The notes: a model not told the origin generated them from the letters alone. DNA of 19,815 nucleotides from HGM11788 sp964654945 (GCA_964654945.1 CAZZLN010000036.1:1-19815); one strand, 5' to 3'; positions 1 to 4,804 are shown, numbered from the stretch's first letter. Made by a program: numbers and translations.

Positions 1-321
1 TATCTATTGATTTTATTATACCACTTTCCCCTGACTTTTCAACCTCTTTTTCAACATACTTCTCTTTCCACTCCTCATAGCTCATATCATCTACAAGTAT
101 GCTTTTATTCGTTTCAGGGTCCCTTGCAGCTCTCTTGCCGCCCTCTTTGAAGTATTTGTTATCATTATATGGAACTATGCAGCACCTGCAGTTTGGGTGA
201 AACGGCGGCACATTCCTGCCAATATCGGCATCCTTAACCTCAACTATCTGTCCGTCATAGCTTCCGCATACATCGCAGGTAGTCATATCCAGAGCTGCTG
301 AAATTTTTACCTTTTCACACA
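1..321 (-). CDS. Phage head morphogenesis protein (SPP1 gp7-like), C-terminal fragment
   Basis: Partial gene: its 3' end lies beyond the window and its 5' part is lost at the direct repeat that starts at 322. The frame reads ISAALDMTTCDVCGSYDGQ, then PPFHPNCRCCIVP. This cysteine/histidine pattern (TCxxC, DGQ, PPxHPNCRC) is typical of the C-terminal domain of SPP1 gp7/Mu gpF-type minor head proteins, which act at the portal during procapsid assembly. A polar tail follows (YEEWKEKYVEK, then SGESGIIKS). Recognisable phage sequence stops within a few codons of the repeat. The frame stays open through the repeat to about 479, but it has no start codon or ribosome site there and that part is not family-like. 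I read it as the remnant of another prophage lying outside attL, not as part of the 8-kb element. Confidence 0.75.
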
Positions 322-417
322 GTTTCACAGATTGAACAAAATATAAAAAACCTCGGAAACAAGCATATTTCCGAGGTTTTATAATTCTTATTATGTTTAA
401 AAATATTATCTCTTTGA
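322..417. repeat. attL: left copy of the 96-bp direct repeat
   Basis: Matches 8091-8186 with a single mismatch (A345 versus T8114). It contains a second copy of the rpsI terminator and the last three rpsI codons plus stop, so it duplicates the gene end. Homology stops at 417/418. Because the terminator is duplicated, leftward transcription leaving the element would also be stopped here. Confidence 0.9.
338..379 (-). terminator. Duplicated rpsI-type terminator in attL
   Basis: A perfect 12-bp stem (348-359 with 368-379, arms AAACCTCGGAAA and TTTCCGAGGTTT) with an 8-base loop. On the minus strand it is followed by a T-rich tract. It is identical to the terminator behind rpsI at 8117-8148. Confidence 0.85.
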
Positions 418-424
418 TAATTAT

Positions 425-446
425 AACCCTTGAAAATACAGGGGTT
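425..446. other. Short hairpin just inside attL
   Basis: AACCCTTG (425-432) pairs with CAGGGGTT (439-446), including one G-T pair, around a 6-base loop. It could end leftward transcription of the cargo gene at 531-932, but the T tract on that side is poor. It may instead be part of the attachment region. Confidence 0.4.
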
Positions 447-456
447 ACAGCTATTT

Positions 457-478
457 TTGTGTCATACCTGTGTAATGT
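457..478. repeat. Left arm-type integrase site
   Basis: TTGTGTCATAC at 457-467 is identical to units in the triple repeat at 8030-8062. It is followed directly by a degenerate second unit, CTGTGTAATGT. Its position just inside attL mirrors the right-end array, as expected for arm-binding sites of a phage-type tyrosine integrase. Function is inferred from position and identity. Confidence 0.6.
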
Positions 479-530
479 TCAAAGTTATTGTTCAATATTA
501 CCAAAAATATTATAGGGTATTACCTCTGTA

Positions 531-932
531 TTATTCTGTTATTTTGGCTAATCTATCAAAAGCAATAATAAACCATTCTATATCTGTATCGGCTAATGAA
601 CCCATATGCCAATGAGTCCAATATCTCCATTGGGAAAAAATAGCAGCACCTAACACTTCAACATCATCAACCACATTAATTATTTTATTTAAGCACTCAC
701 TATTACTATATATGTTAATACCCCGTTCTTTTAGTTCCTGAATTTCCCTTGAATATTTGGCATCAAAGGAGTTCCCGCAATCCATTATAAAGCCTAAAGA
801 TATAAATTCATCACCTAAATTTTCAAATTCTATCCAAAAATATGGAGATTTATCACCCTTGAATTTATCAAGCCACTTACAGGCAAAAGCATTAATTTTA
901 CCATTATCAGCTAATTCTATTCTTTTTAGCAA
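531..932 (-). CDS. Uncharacterised 133-aa cargo protein at the attL end
   Basis: The start is a TTG at 930-932, chosen because GAGGGGTGA lies just upstream. I do not recognise the family with certainty. The protein is acidic and aromatic, has no signal peptide or membrane segment, and ends in a conserved-looking tract with AIFSQWRYWTHWHMG followed by DIEWFIIAFDRL. Its place at the extreme end of the element, a consensus promoter overlapping the end of the previous gene, and a hairpin at its ribosome site are what one expects of a moron: a cargo gene expressed independently of the element's lytic or mobile program. Possible roles include host benefit or phage exclusion, but the sequence itself gives no function. 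The coding call is firm and the role is open. Confidence 0.75.
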   Translation of the reverse strand: MLKRIELADNGKINAFACKWLDKFKGDKSPYFWIEFENLGDEFISLGFIMDCGNSFDAKYSREIQELKERGINIYSNSECLNKIINVVDDVEVLGAAIFSQWRYWTHWHMGSLADTDIEWFIIAFDRLAKITE

Positions 933-957
933 ACTATCACCCCTCTAATTTAGAGTT

Positions 958-986
958 ATTATATAACATATTAGGGAAATGTTCAA
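958..986 (-). promoter_or_regulatory. Promoter of the cargo gene
   Basis: On the minus strand, TTGAAC-N17-TATAAT (-35 at 981-986, -10 at 958-963). The -35 overlaps the stop codon of the upstream gene. Predicted start is near 951, leaving a leader of about 20 nt. The leader opens with the palindrome CTCTAAATTAGAG, whose second arm enters the Shine-Dalgarno GAGGGG and might limit translation. Confidence 0.65.
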
Positions 987-1774
987 GCTATATCTTTAGG
1001 CATAGTGCAATAACCATCAGAGCTTACCTTAATTCTATAGGTTTTGTGAGCTTCAAGAGCTTTTGCTGTAATCTTATCATCAATGTATTTTTTATACCAC
1101 TTGCAATATCCATAACATAAATCCAAATTATAACGCTGAGCTTTGGGGTATTGTTCAAGTGTACCCTTAATACCAATATTTAAAGCATTTATTAAGTCAT
1201 TTGCTGCCTTATACCAATCTGTATCAAGATGTAAAGTTATGTATATCGGTTCACCATTGAGCTTGCCCTTTATTATCTCAAATTCAGCTACAAACAGTGG
1301 TATAAAATCCTCATCGGCTCTTATATACAAATCTTTAAGTACAACCTTGTATTTGCCCTTTGGCGGTCTTGGTGTATTGTGTATTACATTCAAATCAGTT
1401 TTAAGTGGTACTTGCTTTAATATCTCAACACATTTTAAACCATACAAGTTAGGGTTATACTGTATCTTGTACTTTTTATCTGAATAATTTTCAAATATTT
1501 CAGAAAGTAAATCGTTATACTGTTTGTAGCTTTCAAACTTAATTGATTTTGACGGATAGCCAACAATAGAACGTAAAAGCTCATTTACTTCAGCAATAGC
1601 AGCACCTGTTGTTATCGGTACGAATATATTTGTATAAATATCTTCCCTTTCATCTGTTCGGAAAACAAACCATATTTCAGGCTCTCCTGTTTCCTTATTT
1701 TTCCATAAACTTAATTCGCATATTTCAGCTGTATAAACTCCACTTGGTAATATGTCATTATTTTTATTTTCCAT
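983..1774 (-). CDS. Phage early-region-type protein with two similar beta-rich halves (263 aa)
   Basis: I place the start at ATG 1774 because AAAGGAG sits 8-9 bases upstream. A GTG 42 bases earlier would put the start inside a hairpin and has no ribosome site. The two halves resemble each other. Residues 9-120 begin LPSGVYTAEICELSLWKN, then WFVFRTDERE and ITTGAAIAEVNELLRSI. Residues 135-250 begin PPKGKYKVVLKDLYIRAD, then FVAEFEI and WYKAANDLINALNIG. The pattern recalls small OB-fold-like, DUF669-type phage proteins that bind single-stranded DNA in recombination cassettes, but I cannot confirm this. It lies downstream of the 91-aa gene at 1914-2189 on the same strand, separated by about 140 bases with two hairpins. 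No cysteine cluster or membrane segment is visible. Confidence 0.75.
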   Translation of the reverse strand: MENKNNDILPSGVYTAEICELSLWKNKETGEPEIWFVFRTDEREDIYTNIFVPITTGAAIAEVNELLRSIVGYPSKSIKFESYKQYNDLLSEIFENYSDKKYKIQYNPNLYGLKCVEILKQVPLKTDLNVIHNTPRPPKGKYKVVLKDLYIRADEDFIPLFVAEFEIIKGKLNGEPIYITLHLDTDWYKAANDLINALNIGIKGTLEQYPKAQRYNLDLCYGYCKWYKKYIDDKITAKALEAHKTYRIKVSSDGYCTMPKDIA

Positions 1775-1815
1775 TTTTAAATACTCCTTTAAAAAATCAA
1801 TTTCAGAGCTTGACA

Positions 1816-1859
1816 CCCACAGGAGCTATAAGCTATAATGTATATAACTCCATTGTGGG
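1816..1859. other. Intercistronic hairpin 1
   Basis: CCCACA-GGAGCTATA (1816-1830) pairs with TATAACTCC-AT-TGTGGG (1843-1859): two helices of 9 and 6 bp (one G-T pair) separated by a 2-base bulge. It lies in the leader of the gene starting at 1774, between two leftward genes, so it would form in their shared transcript. Confidence 0.6.
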
Positions 1860-1874
1860 GTTAAGTTCGTTTGG

Positions 1875-1915
1875 ATACCCTTGTTCGCTTGCTGGCTTTG
1901 ACAAGGGTATTTTTT
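1875..1915 (+). terminator. Terminator-like hairpin 2 between two leftward genes
   Basis: ATACCCTTGT (1875-1884) and ACAAGGGTAT (1901-1910) form a perfect 10-bp stem. The T tract follows on the plus strand, so as a terminator it would act on rightward transcripts, yet both flanking genes run leftward. It may block antisense transcription or shape the leftward mRNA. Confidence 0.5.
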
Positions 1916-2189
1916 ATGCTATTGTAAATCTCTTGTATGTAACAGCTTTAGTAAATGCTGTATACAGCTCTGCATACTTAGCCCTGAAGCTCTTAGTGTC
2001 AAATCTATTGCTTGTTACTGGCTTATAGCTGAGCTTGTATTCATCAATGAATAACTCCTCCTTTCCCTGCTCTGTCATAGTCTGTTTGATACTATCCTCA
2101 ATGGCTGTAATTTCTGCTTCAAGCTCTGCTGCCATTGTTTTAAGTTGCTTTAATTCCTTTACTTTTGCGTTAAGTTCGTTTGTACTCAT
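1914..2189 (-). CDS. Small phage early-region coiled-coil protein (91 aa)
   Basis: Starts at ATG 2189 behind a strong AGGAGG. The first half (residues 5-40) is a heptad-like helix rich in Lys, Glu and Leu. The second half carries ELFIDEYKLSYKPVTSNRFD and ends in YKRFTIA. I recognise the pattern (charged coiled coil, then xYKxxxKxVTSNRxDTKxF and a terminal RRFTVA-like tail) from small proteins common in clostridial prophages near recombination genes. I cannot attach a reliable family name or activity. It is the first gene of a leftward unit with 983-1774, under a promoter that has a palindromic operator between its -35 and -10. Confidence 0.8.
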   Translation of the reverse strand: MSTNELNAKVKELKQLKTMAAELEAEITAIEDSIKQTMTEQGKEELFIDEYKLSYKPVTSNRFDTKSFRAKYAELYTAFTKAVTYKRFTIA

Positions 2190-2218
2190 ATCTTAGTACC
2201 TCCTATGATTTATTTAGT

Positions 2219-2246
2219 CAAGGGAGCTTGCTGTTGTTTTCCCTTG
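2219..2246 (-). other. Leader hairpin upstream of the 91-aa gene
   Basis: CAAGGGA (2219-2225) pairs with TCCCTTG (2240-2246). It falls in the predicted 5' leader between the promoter at 2257-2285 and the AGGAGG ribosome site, leaving that site free. Confidence 0.45.
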
Positions 2247-2256
2247 CTATGGTTAT

Positions 2257-2285
2257 ATTATACTATGGTTAACCATATATTTCAA
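2257..2285 (-). promoter_or_regulatory. Leftward early promoter with embedded operator
   Basis: Minus strand TTGAAA-N17-TATAAT (-35 at 2280-2285, -10 at 2257-2262). The spacer is almost filled by the perfect 14-bp palindrome TATGGTTAACCATA (2264-2277), a classic place for a repressor site. It drives the 1914-2189 and 983-1774 genes. Confidence 0.7.
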
Positions 2286-2350
2286 TAGGCAATGTATACA
2301 AAGTTAACCATATATTTTTGTTAATATTGTATATTGTTAACCATATATTT
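2264..2350. repeat. Three spaced operator-like repeats GTTAACCATATATTT
   Basis: Identical 15-mers start at 2268, 2303 and 2336, so they are 35 and 33 bases apart, about three helical turns each. The first is part of a perfect palindrome in the leftward promoter. The third overlaps the -35 of the rightward promoter at 2334-2362. A half site (TATGGTTA) lies at 2249-2256. The binding protein is unknown. Confidence 0.7.
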
Positions 2351-2362
2351 TTGTGGTATACT
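2334..2362 (+). promoter_or_regulatory. Promoter of the small membrane peptide (toxin) mRNA
   Basis: TTGTTA-N17-TATACT (-35 at 2334-2339, -10 at 2357-2362). Predicted start is near 2369, giving a leader of about 140 nt before the 20-codon gene at 2508. The third operator-like repeat overlaps the -35. Confidence 0.65.
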
Positions 2363-2507
2363 ATATTTAAGTTAAGGGAAACCTTAGCCCACACAATGGA
2401 ATATAGCAAGGCGGTTTGTTTGCCCCCACCTGTTTTATATATTGAAAGGGTGATTGCTTATGATTTAAGTGATATGTTCTTGAAATATATGAAAGGGGGT
2501 AGGAATT

Positions 2508-2570
2508 ATGTCAGACTTAGAGATAGTTTTATTTTTAATACTGTTAATAATTATCTACATAAAAAAATAA
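2508..2570 (+). CDS. Candidate type I toxin: 20-residue membrane peptide
   Basis: ATG at 2508 follows GGGGGTAGG with good spacing. The peptide starts MSDLEIV, has about a dozen consecutive hydrophobic residues (FLILLIIIYI) and ends in two lysines. This is the usual plan of small membrane-acting type I toxins: a short acidic N-terminus, one transmembrane helix and a basic tail. The stop codon runs straight into the stem of a bidirectional terminator. Supporting context is its own promoter and long structured leader, a complementary stretch in the leader that can cover the ribosome site, and a convergent antisense RNA. I cannot tie it to a named toxin family, and toxicity is inferred. Confidence 0.65.
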   Translation: MSDLEIVLFLILLIIIYIKK

Positions 2571-2603
2571 CCGCCCCGAGCTACCAACTTTAGGCGGTTA
2601 TTT
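2561..2603. terminator. Bidirectional terminator shared by toxin mRNA and antisense RNA
   Basis: AAATAACCGCC (2565-2575) and GGCGGTTATTT (2593-2603) form a perfect 11-bp stem. On the minus strand it is followed by seven T residues, making a strong terminator there. On the plus strand the stem itself ends in TTATTT, which is weaker. Shared terminators of this kind are common in convergent type I toxin-antitoxin loci. Confidence 0.8.
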
Positions 2604-2660
2604 CGATAATCAATAAAGTATAGTGAGGGGCAACAATAAACCTTGTTATTTCCCTCTTGT
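2561..2660 (-). ncRNA. Candidate antitoxin antisense RNA, about 100 nt
   Basis: Predicted from a consensus minus-strand promoter (start near 2660) and the strong minus-strand terminator at 2565-2603. The RNA overlaps the 3' end of the toxin mRNA through the terminator stem. It also contains AAGGTTT, complementary to AAACCTT near the 5' end of the toxin mRNA (2379-2385). It has no convincing reading frame with a ribosome site. Confidence 0.55.
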
Positions 2661-2684
2661 GTTTTTATAATAACATAGTATTAT
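2657..2684 (+). promoter_or_regulatory. Probable promoter of the ribbon-helix-helix gene
   Basis: TTGTGT-N16-TATTAT (-35 at 2657-2662, -10 at 2679-2684), directly upstream of the AAGGGGG ribosome site. It overlaps the antisense promoter almost completely. The two -10 elements form an inverted repeat (ATAATA, 6 bases, TATTAT). Confidence 0.5.
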
Positions 2685-2695
2685 GAAATTGTCAA
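2667..2695 (-). promoter_or_regulatory. Promoter of the antisense RNA
   Basis: TTGACA-N17-TATTAT on the minus strand (-35 at 2690-2695, -10 at 2667-2672), one of the best promoter matches in the element. It points left, away from the 2707-2886 gene and into the toxin locus. Confidence 0.7.
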
Positions 2696-2706
2696 GGGGG
2701 TATTGT

Positions 2707-2886
2707 ATGGCAGTTAGTGAAGCACAAAAGCGAGCATCAAATAAATATAATAGCCAACATATGGCAACATTAGGCTGCAAAGTTAAAAAAGAAGAAGCAC
2801 AAAAATTTAAAGAATATGCCAAAAGTAAACATAAGACAACAAATACACTTTTAAAAGATTATGTTCTTAACTGTATAAAAGAATAA
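2707..2886 (+). CDS. Ribbon-helix-helix type DNA-binding protein (59 aa)
   Basis: I place the start at ATG 2707 (MAVSEAQKRASNKYN), six bases after AAGGGGG. An ATG at 2683 lies in the promoter and lacks a ribosome site. The layout fits small ribbon-helix-helix proteins of mobile elements: a basic N-terminus, a short strand (MATLGCKVKK, about residues 19-28), then two helices (EEAQKFKEYAKSKH and TTNTLLKDYVLNCI). Such proteins bind operators as dimers and often regulate themselves. It is the only rightward protein gene in this part of the element besides the toxin, and it is followed by a terminator. Its promoter overlaps that of the antisense RNA, so it could set the antitoxin level. That link is inferred. 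Confidence 0.75.
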   Translation: MAVSEAQKRASNKYNSQHMATLGCKVKKEEAQKFKEYAKSKHKTTNTLLKDYVLNCIKE

Positions 2887-2901
2887 TATCACATCAATCC
2901 T

Positions 2902-2936
2902 AAGAGAGCAACCCTCAGAGCTGCTCTCTTATTTTT
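2902..2936 (+). terminator. Terminator after the ribbon-helix-helix gene
   Basis: AAGAGAGCA (2902-2910) and TGCTCTCTT (2922-2930) form a perfect 9-bp stem followed by ATTTTT. Confidence 0.85.
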
Positions 2937-3596
2937 AAGTTCTGTCAAGCTCTGTAGCTCCTTTTTAGGGTGTACGAAATGTCCAAATATATGTTGTGAC
3001 TGATTTTGCTGAATACGCCTTAATTGTGCTTATTTTTGCGATTTAAGCGTTTTTATTTTTTTGTGGTAAATTATAAATAGTTGATATTATTTAAACGTCT
3101 TAAACAGCAAAATAAGACGAAATAAAGGTATATTTGTTACGTTGCCGATAGCAAATTATGCAGAGCTGTATATTATATATGCTGTTATTGCCCTCTATTT
3201 TGCTCTGTGCTGCGTTTTATCCATTTATCGGTATAATTTATAGGTCAATAAACAAAATGCAATACCGAGCAAAATAAGCTATAAATACGGCATATGTTTT
3301 CATTTCAGTTTTTTAAGGTGTCACGAATGTCACCATACTTATTTTTGAACTGCCAGTATTTACAATAATAGCTATGTTATCTCTTAATAAGCCTATTATA
3401 AGCATATTTTTAAAATTTGAAAAACCCCTATCAATTAAAAATTTTTAAAATCCCTTACCCTTTTTAGGAAGTTGCAAATGTCGCAATATTTATCTTAATA
3501 CCATCGCATATATAATTCTTGATGATGAAGATAAGGGGGTAGCAAAATGCGACACACTTGGTGTTATGCTGAAAATTAACTTTCAAAAAAAGTGCC
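2937..3596. other. 660-bp non-coding stretch with a three-copy motif and hairpins
   Basis: I find no credible gene on either strand. Three related boxes lie on the plus strand at 2961-2993, 3310-3342 and 3460-3493, all of the form TTTTTA(G/A)G, about 6-9 bases, then AATGTC followed by an AT-rich tail. Each has a short internal repeat or dyad, for example TGTCAC-GA-ATGTCAC in box 2 and TTGC-N7-GCAA in box 3. Other dyads are CGTCTTA/TAAGACG near 3104-3127 and CGGTAT/ATACCG near 3228-3276. A good ribosome site (AAGGGGG) precedes a 10-codon frame at 3547-3579. The stretch could be an origin, a packaging or recombination site, or a structured RNA; nothing decides between these. Confidence 0.5.
3570..3590. 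repeat. 21-bp inverted repeat, copy 1
   Basis: This 21-mer is the exact reverse complement of 4805-4825. The two copies face each other across the small cysteine-rich genes and the iteron region. Each copy covers the stop codon of a very short frame (3547-3579 plus, 4816-4935 minus). Confidence 0.75.
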
Positions 3597-3920
3597 TTAT
3601 TCTTTCTCATAATATTCACACTCCCCTGTGTTTTCATAAATTTCATTAGGCTTATCTTCATATTCCACAGGGTCATATTTGGGTACATATGGTGCAACAT
3701 CTTTATCCTCCCTAAGATTTAAAACTGTTTGCAAGCCATACATATGACAGTAACATTTTTTCCAACCACATTCCTTCCCACTCATTGTTGTTTTATCCCT
3801 AAAAAAACAATCCTTACATTGAGAAAAATGATTAAGTATAGCATTGTTTGTCAAAATTTCATTCCAATGTCTTGCTGTAACAGTATTTTTTTGTTCCTCT
3901 GTAAATCTTTCTTTTGACAT
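3597..3920 (-). CDS. Small cysteine-rich, probably zinc-binding protein (107 aa)
   Basis: ATG 3920 starts one base after the TAA of the upstream gene, so translation is probably coupled. The central part reads QCKDCFFRD, then ECGWKKCYCHMYG. A CxxCxFR motif followed by a second cysteine cluster is the pattern of small zinc-ribbon-like proteins found in phages of Clostridia. The N-terminus (FTEEQKNTVTARHWNEI) is helical and polar; the C-terminus is acidic and ends in a further Cys (ECEYYEKE). The motif is shared with the upstream 68-aa protein, so the two look like a tandem duplication with divergence. No enzymatic function is apparent. Confidence 0.75.
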   Translation of the reverse strand: MSKERFTEEQKNTVTARHWNEILTNNAILNHFSQCKDCFFRDKTTMSGKECGWKKCYCHMYGLQTVLNLREDKDVAPYVPKYDPVEYEDKPNEIYENTGECEYYEKE

Positions 3921-4282
3921 TTAATATAACCCCTTTTTTGCATTTTGTTCTATAATGTCTACATCATACATATAACATTCTCCACCTTGCCAACCGACAT
4001 CAAATTTTTTAACACCATCATCATAGGGTCTTTTTAATCTGAATACACAATCCTTGCACTGCTGANNNNNNNNNNNNNNNNNNNNNNNNNNNNNNNNNNN
4101 NNNNNNNNNNNNNNNNNNNNNNNNNNNNNNNNNNNNNNNNNNNNNNNNNNNNNNNNNNNNNNNNNAACACCATCATCATAGGGTCTTTTTAATCTGAATA
4201 CACAATCCTTGCACTGCTGAGGTATTAGCATTTGACCTGTAATTGGTGCTTCAAAATTAGGGCTATGTTTTATTTCTTTCAT
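3921..4282 (-). CDS. Small cysteine-rich protein interrupted by an assembly gap (68 aa when joined)
   Basis: ATG 4282 follows AGAGGTGA. As assembled the gene runs into 100 Ns, but the 55 bases on either side of the gap are identical (4011-4065 and 4166-4220). If this overlap is collapsed, the frame reads through to a TAA at 3921-3923 and gives exactly 68 residues, directly abutting the ATG of the next gene. The joined protein contains QQCKDCVFRLKRPYDDG and then VGWQGGECYMYD, matching the CxxCxFR/CxMY pattern of its neighbour at 3597-3920. It is probably a small zinc-binding phage-type protein. The reconstruction is inference, but the length and neat junction support it. Confidence 0.7.
4066..4165. 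other. Scaffold gap (100 N)
   Basis: Exactly 100 Ns flanked by the same 55-bp sequence on both sides, which suggests two overlapping contigs that were not merged. The true gap is probably absent, or the site holds a short tandem duplication. Confidence 0.85.
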
Positions 4283-4359
4283 AATATCACCTCTTAAATT
4301 ATTATAGCACGTTCAACCCCACCGCACATCATATATTTTTCTTTGAGTCTTTCCATTCG

Positions 4360-4503
4360 TTATGATATTGATAGAAATCTATTCTGTTCATCTATATATG
4401 CTTTAAGGTTAGCATTTGTTAGGTTTATATATTTTTTAAGTTCAAGTTTTTTCAAGTTGGAGAGGCAAACCTTTAATTTCATTAAATACTCTTTTGCAAT
4501 CAT
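4360..4503 (-). CDS. 47-aa phage-type protein, possibly a truncated DUF1492-like N-terminus
   Basis: ATG 4503 follows a strong AGGAGG; an upstream ATG closes after two codons. The protein begins MIAKEYLMKLKVCLSNLKK and continues as a basic helical peptide ending NRFLSIS. The AKEYLxxL start resembles the N-terminal helix of DUF1492/ArpU-like phage regulators, which are normally over 100 residues, so this may be a shortened relative. It lies between the sigma-like gene and the cysteine-rich pair on the same strand, directly downstream of the iteron region. Function is unknown. Confidence 0.6.
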   Translation of the reverse strand: MIAKEYLMKLKVCLSNLKKLELKKYINLTNANLKAYIDEQNRFLSIS

Positions 4504-4520
4504 ATCATTCCTCCTTATCT

Positions 4521-4794
4521 GCTACAGATGCGTTACAGATGTGTAACCCATCTGTTACCGTATAAAATCTTCTAAAACCCTTGTATTTATCAGGTTTACA
4601 CGCATTTAACACCATTTCAAGGTTACGGATGTTACGGATAAACTATTAATATATTTATTATATATAATAAATGAAAATGAAATTTCGTTTTTGTTCTAAA
4701 TTATTAAAGAAGTTCAAACCAACCGTAACCAACCGTAACCAACCTGTATTTATCAGCATTACAACCGTAACCGACAACCGTAACCAACCGTAAC
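4521..4794. other. Candidate replication origin: inverted iteron arrays around an AT-rich island
   Basis: Five copies of CAACCGTAAC start at 4720, 4730, 4762, 4775 and 4785. On the other side lie tandem GTTACGGAT at 4622 and 4631 plus related GTTACAG (4532) and GTTACCG (4554), in the opposite orientation. Between the arrays is a very AT-rich stretch (about 4640-4700). The 12-mer TGTATTTATCAG is repeated at 4582 and 4745. This is the usual design of an iteron origin, but no recognisable initiator or primase gene is present in the element. Confidence 0.55.
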
Positions 4795-4804
4795 CGATGT
4801 GTAG

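Noticed and set aside
1609..2028. Rightward 139-codon frame
   Set aside because: Antisense shadow covering two leftward genes and both intercistronic hairpins, with no ribosome site.
2318..2593. Rightward 91-codon frame across the toxin leader
   Set aside because: No ribosome site, starts upstream of the predicted transcription start, and overlaps the operators, the structured leader and the better-supported 20-codon gene in another frame.
3547..3579. Ten-codon frame (MRHTWCYAEN) after AAGGGGG
   Set aside because: The ribosome site is good but the peptide is too short to support as a gene; it is noted within the non-coding region.
3464..3700. Leftward 78-codon frame overlapping the cysteine-rich gene
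   Set aside because: Out-of-frame reading of the 3597-3920 gene that runs on into non-coding sequence, without a ribosome site.
4343..4546. Rightward 67-codon hydrophobic frame
   Set aside because: It is the antisense shadow of the 47-aa gene at 4360-4503, which has an AGGAGG site; this frame has none.
4720..4794. Direct repeats as a possible CRISPR array
   Set aside because: Units are only 10 bp, mostly tandem without spacers, and no cas gene is present; iterons fit better.
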